Source: Bin87 sp965243255 (GTDB lineage: Bacteria; Chloroflexota; Dehalococcoidia; Lucifugimonadales; UBA3495). Taken from it: a stretch of 64,000 nucleotides of DNA. The stretch is from NCBI GenBank assembly GCA_965243255.1, contig CBDEUH010000004.1, positions 186,001-250,000 of the forward strand, written 5' to 3'. The notes under the pieces are model-generated. The model ran no database searches, had not been told where the DNA came from, and saw only the letters and a list, made by a program, of their open reading frames with translations. Numbering within the stretch: the first letter of the stretch is position 1; each line of letters begins with the position of its first letter. Below, piece after piece: positions 58,779 through 64,000 of this stretch. Position numbers and translations under genes: made by a program.

Positions 58779-60485
58779 TTAAGTATCTAGAATGACGGGA
58801 ATAATCATAGGCCGTTTGTTCAGTTCGCTGCGGAGGAATTGCCGGGCGACTTTTCGGATTTTTGCCTGGGCGGATTCGCGGTTGTTTTCCAGGGCGATGC
58901 CGGCGGTTTCGATTTCCACCGCCTCCGCCAGCCGGCGAAAGGTGTCGATGGTGTCAGGCTGCTCCATGAACCCGCTGGCCGCCACCTGCACCGGCCCGGT
59001 TATTTCGCCCCCGGCGCTCAATCCGGCGCACACCACCACTACGCCGTCCCGGGCCAGCGAGCGCCGCTCTCTCAGAACGGCGGTATCGGTTTCCATCACC
59101 GTCGGCCCGTCCAGGTAAATTGGACCGGCGGGTATTGAATCGACTACCCGCGCGCCGTCATCGCCAACTTCCAGGATGTCCCCATCTTCCAGCACGAAAA
59201 TGCCGTCAGGTGCGGCGCCCAGCTCCCAGGCCAGCTGCGCATGCGCTCGCAAATGCCGATACTCGCCGTGAACCGGCACGAAGTAGCGCGGCCGAGTGAG
59301 ATTCAGCATCAGCTTCAGCTCTTCCTGGCTGGCGTGTCCGTGCACGTGCACCGGCGCGATCCGGTCGTACAGCACGTGGGCTCCCTGGCGCAGCAGGTTG
59401 TCGATAGTCTGGCTCACCGCCCGTTCGTTCCCGGGGATCGGCGTCGCAGAGATGATTACCGTGTCACCTGCCATCAACTCAACGTCCCGACTTTCCCCTT
59501 TGGCAATGCGAACCAGCGCCGAGGTCGGTTCGCCCTGGCTGCCTGTGGTCATCAGAACCACCCGGTTGGCTGGCCAGTCGTCGGTTTCCCGCAACGGGAT
59601 GATGGTGCCGGGCCTGGCGCTCAGATAGCCCATCTCCGTGGCCATTTGCACGTTGCCTACCATGCTGCGGCCAACGAAGGCCACCTTACGGTCATGCTTT
59701 TCTGCCGCCGTTACCACCTGCTGGACCCGGCTGATGAGTGAAGCAAAAGTTGCGATGATGACCCGGCCCGTTGCATCGGCCATGGCCCGGTCCAGCGCTC
59801 CGCCCATCACCTGCTCCGAAGGCGTATATCCCGGCAGTTCGGCGTAAGTCGAGTCGGAGAATAGCAGGAGTACGCCGTTGTCGCCGCGCCGGGCCAACGC
59901 CGGCATGTCAATGGTATGACCGTCCACCGGGGTATGGTCAATTTTGAAGTCGCCCGTATGAATGACCATCCCTTGGGGAGTGTCAATGCAGATGCCCATG
60001 GCGTCGGGGATACTGTGGCAAACTCGGAACCAGGTGGCTCGGAAGTTGTCTCCGAAAGCCATCGGCTCCTCCGGCTCGATGGCATACAACTCCGCATCCT
60101 GCGTCCGGCGACGTTCGTTCAGTTTGACCTGGATTAAACCGTGGGCCAGGCGCGGCGCATACACCGGCACGTTCAGGTTGGGCAGCACATGAGGCAGCGC
60201 GCCGATGTGGTCTTCGTGGCCGTGGGTGATCAGGATTCCCCGCATTCGGTCCGCTCGCGCCGACAGATACGACACGTCGGGAATAATCAGGTCAACACCG
60301 GGCATATCCTCGGTGGGAAACTGAATGCCGCAGTCCACCACGATGATGTCATCGCCGCATTCCAGGGCCATCATGTTCTTGCCGATTTCGCCCAGGCCGC
60401 CCAGTGGCAGAACCCGGAGGGGAGGCTGGCCCGTTGGGGATGATGTCCCCCCGGATGGCAGGATGCCGCTGGTCGCGTCTGTCAT
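58779..60485 (-). CDS. rnj: ribonuclease J
   Basis: RNase J is a metallo-beta-lactamase-fold 5'-3' exonuclease and endonuclease of RNA. The 568-residue protein has HGHEDHIGALPHVL, the beta-CASP block FASLISRVQQVV and MTTGSQGEPTSAL, and the C-terminal HGEYRHLRAHAQLA and HVHGHASQEELKLML motifs. The ATG at 60485 lies one base after the stop of the UDG gene (TGACATG), suggesting coupled translation; an in-frame ATG 12 codons earlier overlaps the UDG gene. rnj is followed by ftsK. Confidence 0.95.
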   Translation of the reverse strand: MTDATSGILPSGGTSSPTGQPPLRVLPLGGLGEIGKNMMALECGDDIIVVDCGIQFPTEDMPGVDLIIPDVSYLSARADRMRGILITHGHEDHIGALPHVLPNLNVPVYAPRLAHGLIQVKLNERRRTQDAELYAIEPEEPMAFGDNFRATWFRVCHSIPDAMGICIDTPQGMVIHTGDFKIDHTPVDGHTIDMPALARRGDNGVLLLFSDSTYAELPGYTPSEQVMGGALDRAMADATGRVIIATFASLISRVQQVVTAAEKHDRKVAFVGRSMVGNVQMATEMGYLSARPGTIIPLRETDDWPANRVVLMTTGSQGEPTSALVRIAKGESRDVELMAGDTVIISATPIPGNERAVSQTIDNLLRQGAHVLYDRIAPVHVHGHASQEELKLMLNLTRPRYFVPVHGEYRHLRAHAQLAWELGAAPDGIFVLEDGDILEVGDDGARVVDSIPAGPIYLDGPTVMETDTAVLRERRSLARDGVVVVCAGLSAGGEITGPVQVAASGFMEQPDTIDTFRRLAEAVEIETAGIALENNRESAQAKIRKVARQFLRSELNKRPMIIPVILDT

Positions 60486-60486
60486 G

Positions 60487-61248
60487 TCAGAATAACCGCT
60501 GCTGACCCGGTGGAGGCACATCGGCGCCGACGCTCCCAGGTTCCGCCCCTTCGTCCGGGGATGGATCAGTAGCTCTATCGGAAGGCGGTGCCGGCTTCAT
60601 GTCCCAAAGGGAGGGGGTTCCAGCGGGCGGAGAGGGTTCGGTTGCATACGGGGCCGGACTTTCCCGAATGGCGCTTTGCGATGCTGGTTCCGCCTGCATC
60701 CGCAGCACGTCCAGTAGTCCCGGCACCTTGGCGAAGTCTTCTTCAATGGCCGACCGCATCTCCTGGCGGCGCAGGCCGGCTGCCGGGTGCATGATGGGGA
60801 AAATTTGCCGCCCGTCCACTGAACGCAACCGCCCTCGTACCCGGCTGATGCTTTGCCCCGGCAGGAACCGGGTCATGGAAAAGCGGCCTAATGTGATAAT
60901 CAACAGCGGATTGATCAACTCGATCTGTCGGTCCAGGTACTTGCTGCAAGCCTCTATCTCGTTGGGCATCGGGTCCCGGTTGTTGTGCGGCCGGCATTTG
61001 ACCATGTTGGCGATGTACACTTGGTCTCGAGTCATACCGATGGACTGCAGCAGCTCTTCAAGGAAGTTTCCGGCCGGTCCCACAAAAGGCCGGCCCTGCT
61101 GGTCCTCGTGATAGCCCGGGCCCTCGCCGATGAACAGAATCTCCGCATCGTCCGGGCCCTCGCCAGGCACCGCGTTGGCGCGGCCGCTGTGCAACGGACA
61201 GTCAGTGCAGTCTCGCACCCGTCGGGCCAAGTCTTCCAGCGTCTCCAT
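60487..61248 (-). CDS. uracil-DNA glycosylase, family 4 (iron-sulfur type)
   Basis: This enzyme removes uracil from DNA. The 253-residue protein has the iron-sulfur Cys pair in DCTDCPLHSGR (C14, C17), the active-site block GEGPGYHEDQQGRPFVGPAG, the further Cys in NMVKCRPHNNRDP and ACSKYL, and the family-4 HP motif IMHPAAGLR. A 60-residue Pro-rich C-terminal tail is non-conserved. It is translationally adjacent to RNase J. Confidence 0.93.
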   Translation of the reverse strand: METLEDLARRVRDCTDCPLHSGRANAVPGEGPDDAEILFIGEGPGYHEDQQGRPFVGPAGNFLEELLQSIGMTRDQVYIANMVKCRPHNNRDPMPNEIEACSKYLDRQIELINPLLIITLGRFSMTRFLPGQSISRVRGRLRSVDGRQIFPIMHPAAGLRRQEMRSAIEEDFAKVPGLLDVLRMQAEPASQSAIRESPAPYATEPSPPAGTPSLWDMKPAPPSDRATDPSPDEGAEPGSVGADVPPPGQQRLF

Positions 61249-61320
61249 GGCGACTCCGTCCGTGGCCGGCTACGCATATGGTAATGACGCGGATGCGACG
61301 GGCAACCCGGAACGGCACTG

Positions 61321-61581
61321 CTAGTCGTCCTGCACACCCTTCTCTTTCAGGTAAGCCACCGCGTCCGCTACCGTGTGAATCTCGCCGGCGTCTTCGTCCG
61401 GGATTTCAATAGTGTTATCGTCGGAGCTGAACTCTTCCTCAAAGGCCATAATCAGCTCTACCAGGTCCAGAGAATCGGCTCCCAGGTCATCCTGAAAGGA
61501 CGAATCTTCGTTCACATCGCCGGCATCAACGCCAAGTTTATCCACAACGATGTCGGTGATGCGTTCTAGTACGGTACTCAA
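61321..61581 (-). CDS. acpP: acyl carrier protein
   Basis: ACP carries growing acyl chains on a phosphopantetheine arm. The 86-residue acidic protein has the attachment Ser37 in GADSLDLVEL, followed by FEEEFSSDDNTIEIPDED. It is the last gene of the yceD-rpmF-fabD-nusB-acpP set, 57 bases after nusB. A perfect 7-bp hairpin lies in that gap. Confidence 0.97.
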   Translation of the reverse strand: MSTVLERITDIVVDKLGVDAGDVNEDSSFQDDLGADSLDLVELIMAFEEEFSSDDNTIEIPDEDAGEIHTVADAVAYLKEKGVQDD

Positions 61582-61600
61582 GGTTCATCTCCATGAAGGT

Positions 61601-61618
61601 ACGGCGTCGCAACGCCGT
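61601..61618 (-). other. perfect hairpin between nusB and acpP
   Basis: ACGGCGT (61601-61607) and ACGCCGT (61612-61618) form a perfect 7-bp stem with a 4-base loop. No T-run follows on the minus strand, so it is not a simple terminator. It may stabilise or process the acpP message. Confidence 0.6.
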
Positions 61619-61638
61619 GGGAATTGCTTTGGTCATTA

Positions 61639-62127
61639 TCAGTAGCCGCTTTGGACCAGAGCTGTCTCCGGAGTATCGGAAAGTCCGTTCAGTACTGAGC
61701 CGAGAACGCCATTGACGAATCGGGCGCTGCTTTCGCTGCCGAACATAGATGCCAAGTCGGTGGCCTCATTGATTATAACCCGGCTCGGCGTATGTTGGCT
61801 GGCGGTCAACTCGTAGATTGCCACACGCAATATATTTCGGTCAACAATGGCGAGCAGGTTGACGGGCAACGCCGGCGCGTATCGCTGAATAACTTCATCA
61901 AGCCGGGCAACATCGTCCAATATGTCGGTGGCCACGGCTTCGGCTTTCTGACGCACCACCACCGCGGTCGCCGGCTCTTCAGCGCACAACCAATCCAGCG
62001 TTGCGCTTATATCGTCGCTCTCCCGCCCTCGCACGTCGTGGGTGTACAGAAACTGCAAAGCGAGTATTCGGACCTGGCGTTCCGTAGAGCCACCCTGGGC
62101 TGTGCGCCATCGAGATCGGGGAGCCAT
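61639..62127 (-). CDS. nusB: transcription antitermination factor NusB
   Basis: NusB, with NusE/S10, binds boxA RNA and promotes antitermination of rRNA operons. The protein is an all-helical NusB fold with RQVRILALQFLYTHDVRG, VIQRYAPALPVNLLAIVDRNILRVAIYEL, the conserved VIINEATDLASMFGSESSARFVNGVLGSV. I start at the ATG at 62127 (162 residues) with CAGGA upstream; an ATG at 62196 would overlap fabD. Its place inside a fatty-acid operon is unusual. Confidence 0.9.
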   Translation of the reverse strand: MAPRSRWRTAQGGSTERQVRILALQFLYTHDVRGRESDDISATLDWLCAEEPATAVVVRQKAEAVATDILDDVARLDEVIQRYAPALPVNLLAIVDRNILRVAIYELTASQHTPSRVIINEATDLASMFGSESSARFVNGVLGSVLNGLSDTPETALVQSGY

Positions 62128-62176
62128 GGGCAAATCCTGAAACCGCGCCGCGTCCCTGCCAGGCCAATCGGCGACG

Positions 62177-63127
62177 CTAGTGCTGATCGGCGACAACCTT
62201 GCGTATCGAATCCGGGTCCGACAACGTTAGCGCCTCCACTCCGGGGTCAATTCGACGCACCAGGCTGGACAGCACCCGGGCCGGGCCGAATTCCACGAAC
62301 CGGTTTACGCCCGAGTCCAGCATGAAACGCACGGAGTGCTTCCACAACACGCAGTGGCAGAGTCCGGTCAGCAGCTCCTGGCGAGCCTGTCCCGCGTTCA
62401 CGATTGCGACTCCGGTAGAATTGGCGATGACGGGGAATCGCGGGTCGCGCAGTTCAATGTCGTCAATAGCGTCGGTCAAGCCTTCCTGGGCCAGCGCCAT
62501 CAGCCGGGAATGAAAAGCCCCGCTCACGGCCAGTGGGACCACCTTCTTGGCGCCCCGTGCCGAAGCCAGGTCCATGGCCCGGGCCAGCGCCATCTTGTCG
62601 CCACTGATGACAATCTGGTCGTCGGAGTTGATGTTGGCCATCTCGACGCCGGCGTCCTGGGCCACCTGGGCGACTACGTACTCGTCCAGGCCGATTATGG
62701 CGGCCATCGAACCCGGTCTTGCTTCCGACGCTTCGTGCATCAACCGGCCCCGTTCCCGGACCAGTTGAATGCCGTCGCTGAAGTCCATCACGCCGCCCAC
62801 GACCATAGAGGTGTACTCGCCGAGGCTGTGGCCGGCCACGGCTACGGGCTGCGGGGCCGAAGTGCCCAGGAACTCCTGCCAGGCGCGCCAGATGGCAATG
62901 CTCACCGCCATAATGGCCGGCTGCGCATGGGCTGTATCCTGCAACTCTTCCGAGGGGCCCTCAAACATCAGCCGCGTCAGATGCATGCCCAGGCTGTCGT
63001 CCGCTTCCGCGAAGACCTCCCGAGCCGCTTCCGAGGTTTCGTAGAGGGTGCGTCCCATGCCCACCTTCTGGGCGCCCTGGCCCGGAAAGATGTAAGAATA
63101 GATGGGAGCTCGTTCAATGCCAGACAT
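62177..63127 (-). CDS. fabD: malonyl-CoA:acyl carrier protein transacylase FabD
   Basis: FabD loads malonyl onto ACP to supply chain extension. The 316-residue protein has the entry motif YSYIFPGQGAQKVGMG, the catalytic Ser101 in AGHSLGEYTS, the Arg/Gln region and the distal His in SGAFHSRLMA. The start at the ATG at 63127 has a GGAGG 8 bases upstream; the frame extends 12 codons upstream without similarity. It lies 19 bases after rpmF, overlapping no other gene. Confidence 0.96.
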   Translation of the reverse strand: MSGIERAPIYSYIFPGQGAQKVGMGRTLYETSEAAREVFAEADDSLGMHLTRLMFEGPSEELQDTAHAQPAIMAVSIAIWRAWQEFLGTSAPQPVAVAGHSLGEYTSMVVGGVMDFSDGIQLVRERGRLMHEASEARPGSMAAIIGLDEYVVAQVAQDAGVEMANINSDDQIVISGDKMALARAMDLASARGAKKVVPLAVSGAFHSRLMALAQEGLTDAIDDIELRDPRFPVIANSTGVAIVNAGQARQELLTGLCHCVLWKHSVRFMLDSGVNRFVEFGPARVLSSLVRRIDPGVEALTLSDPDSIRKVVADQH

Positions 63128-63146
63128 ATCACCGCCCTCCGCATGG

Positions 63147-63326
63147 TTAGACGGCAACCGCACGCCCTCGGTAGTATCCGCAAACAGGGCAGGCGGCGTG
63201 GGGCCGTTTGGCTGCCCGACAGCGCGGACAGCGCGCCGGGCTCATGGGCCGCAGACGGTACGCCGGCGACGAAAGCCGGCGACCCTTGCGGGCCCTGGTC
63301 AGTTTCTTGTTTGGTAGTGCGCCCAT
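63147..63326 (-). CDS. rpmF: 50S ribosomal protein L32
   Basis: This 59-residue ribosomal protein is encoded by codons from the ATG at 63326 to the TAA at 63147. The sequence begins MGALPNKKLTRARKGRR, the usual basic N-terminus. A zinc-binding pair follows: CPRC at 33-36 and CPVC at 46-49. L32 sits on the surface of the large subunit. Its pairing with yceD upstream and fabD downstream matches the conserved yceD-rpmF-fab order in bacteria. It was missed by simple open-frame size limits because it is so short. Confidence 0.95.
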   Translation of the reverse strand: MGALPNKKLTRARKGRRLSSPAYRLRPMSPARCPRCRAAKRPHAACPVCGYYRGRAVAV

Positions 63327-63393
63327 AGTTTAATTCAGTTCCGTTTTGGGGCGATTGTCCCCTTCATCAAGAAGAAAGCTTCGCCCGGTGTTT

Positions 63394-63918
63394 TCAGGTT
63401 CCAGGTTCAGTGATTAGCGAACGTAACGCCGCCCATCTGGGGTCAATGTCCAAGGTGTAGCAATCACATTTGTTGCGGTTACGGTCGGTTCCGCAGCGGT
63501 CGCAAATGCCAACACAATCCGGTTGGCAAAGCGGTTTCAGCGGCAGTACGGCCAAGGCAGACTGACGAGTTGCCTCCCCCAGGTCCAAAATATGGTCGGC
63601 GCCAATGTACAGCCCCTCCCAGTCTTCCGGCGGCAAATTCCACCGGCCGGTTCTCACGTCAATCTCGGGAAAGTATTCCTCGTCAAGCTCTAATTCCAGT
63701 GTCTGGCCGAAATCAGTCAGGCATCGGCTGCAATCCTGGGCAACCCGGACGGTCAGATGGCCCTGTACCCAGATTCCATGATGGGTGCGAACCATTGTAA
63801 CACTGCCCGAGGCGTAGTCCACCGTGTACTCGGAATCGCCGAACCCTCCTTCGTCGATGTCGAAGGCCCGCTCCGAGCCCGTCGGTTCTTTCAGCAATTG
63901 CGAAACGTTGTAATTCAT
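63394..63918 (-). CDS. yceD: DUF177 / YceD family protein
   Basis: YceD family proteins always precede rpmF and are linked to 23S rRNA accumulation or ribosome assembly. The 174-residue protein has the family N-terminal YNVSQLLKEPTGSERAFDI, the block VRVAQDCSRCLTDF, the acidic strand ELELDEEYFPEID, and a C-terminal Cys-rich region (CQPDCVGICDRCG) followed by DPRWAALRSL. It starts at the ATG at 63918, 67 bases upstream of rpmF across its own stop, and is the first gene of the operon. Confidence 0.9.
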   Translation of the reverse strand: MNYNVSQLLKEPTGSERAFDIDEGGFGDSEYTVDYASGSVTMVRTHHGIWVQGHLTVRVAQDCSRCLTDFGQTLELELDEEYFPEIDVRTGRWNLPPEDWEGLYIGADHILDLGEATRQSALAVLPLKPLCQPDCVGICDRCGTDRNRNKCDCYTLDIDPRWAALRSLITEPGT

Positions 63919-63953
63919 CGCAGCAACCGTCCGGATTCGGGGGCCTCAAAAAT

Positions 63954-63992
63954 CTTGCGGGCATTATATGCGTGGGATTACCCTCCCGCAAG
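63954..63992. promoter_or_regulatory. promoter and inverted repeat upstream of yceD-rpmF-fabD-nusB-acpP
   Basis: On the minus strand a perfect TATAAT (63963-63968) and a partial -35 TTGCGG (63986-63991) are 17 bases apart, about 45 bases before the yceD ATG. A perfect 8-bp inverted repeat, CTTGCGGG at 63954-63961 and CCCGCAAG at 63985-63992, brackets the -10 and overlaps the -35. The half-sites begin 31 bases apart. A repressor operator is suggested. Confidence 0.55.
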
Positions 63993-64000
63993 CAGTTTTC

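Noticed and set aside
1..64000. CRISPR arrays, insertion sequences, prophage or integrase genes
   Set aside because: No repeated 20-40 base arrays with spacers, no transposase-like protein and no att-type duplication were seen.

Overview
The window is a dense, high-GC stretch of bacterial chromosome (roughly 60% GC by eye). It is almost entirely protein-coding, with short gaps and many start/stop overlaps. I see no rRNA, CRISPR array, insertion sequence, integrase or phage gene. The gene set suggests Chloroflexota, most likely a Dehalococcoidia/SAR202-like lineage. Supporting features are a B12-dependent class II ribonucleotide reductase, an almost complete coenzyme F420 pathway with a luciferase-like F420 enzyme, an archaeal-type fructose-bisphosphate aldolase/phosphatase, an archaeal-type methylmalonyl-CoA mutase, two tandem clpP genes, and a division locus reduced to rsmH-ftsA-ftsZ with no peptidoglycan genes. 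The taxon is an inference from content and sequence style, not from a search.

Layout. 1-2.6 kb (minus): tig followed by two clpP paralogues, the last cut by the window edge. 2.9-6.4 kb (plus): rsmH, ftsA, ftsZ and a strong terminator. 6.5-10.7 kb (plus): nrdR behind a consensus promoter carrying two NrdR-box-like sites 31 bp apart, two unknown small genes, then nrdJ. 10.7-13.6 kb (plus): pdxA-family gene, proC, a YggT protein and a P-loop kinase. 13.8-16.3 kb (minus): MATE transporter, VOC protein and an unknown gene, flanked by two copies of a short dispersed repeat. 16.4-20.3 kb (plus): yebC, ruvC, ruvA, uvrB. 20.4-23.2 kb (minus): a two-repeat TerB/PH-like unknown and a DUF4392 + DUF1445 pair resembling a split D-glutamate cyclase. 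23.3-24.0 kb: an OmpR-type regulator with a degenerate receiver. 24.0-29.2 kb (minus): fakA-like, degV/fakB-like, recG. 29.3-36.6 kb (plus): ruvB, cofG, cofH, cofD, cofC, F420-type oxidoreductase, fabI. 36.6-43.6 kb: zinc-ribbon/TPR membrane protein, fructose-1,6-bisphosphatase, aminotransferase, aspS and a thioredoxin-domain (DUF255) protein. 43.7-47.6 kb (minus): peptide ABC transporter (binding lipoprotein and two permeases). 47.8-48.0 kb: tRNA-His and tRNA-Arg. 48.1-49.4 kb: HtrA-like protease. 49.6-54.9 kb (plus): NIPSNAP protein, acyl-CoA mutase, acyl-CoA dehydrogenase, methylmalonyl-CoA epimerase, holA and a small unknown. 54.9-64 kb (minus): OppD-type ATPase, PHP protein, FtsK, RNase J, family-4 UDG, and the yceD-rpmF-fabD-nusB-acpP operon.

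How the genes fit together. Three biochemical themes stand out. (1) Deoxynucleotide supply under NrdR control by an oxygen-indifferent, B12-dependent reductase. (2) F420 synthesis and use, with CofG/H making the deazaflavin and CofC/D adding the phospholactyl-type side chain; the polyglutamylating ligase is not in the window. (3) Fatty-acid and propionyl/branched-chain metabolism: FabD, ACP, FabI and FakA/FakB on one side, acyl-CoA dehydrogenase, mutase and epimerase on the other, with gluconeogenic FBPase downstream. The rest is mainly core DNA repair, recombination, division and proteostasis. The most informative new observations are the NrdR-box pair, the two unknown genes between nrdR and nrdJ, an inverted repeat around the promoter of the yceD/fab operon, the probable CTG start of aspS, and the degenerate receiver regulator.
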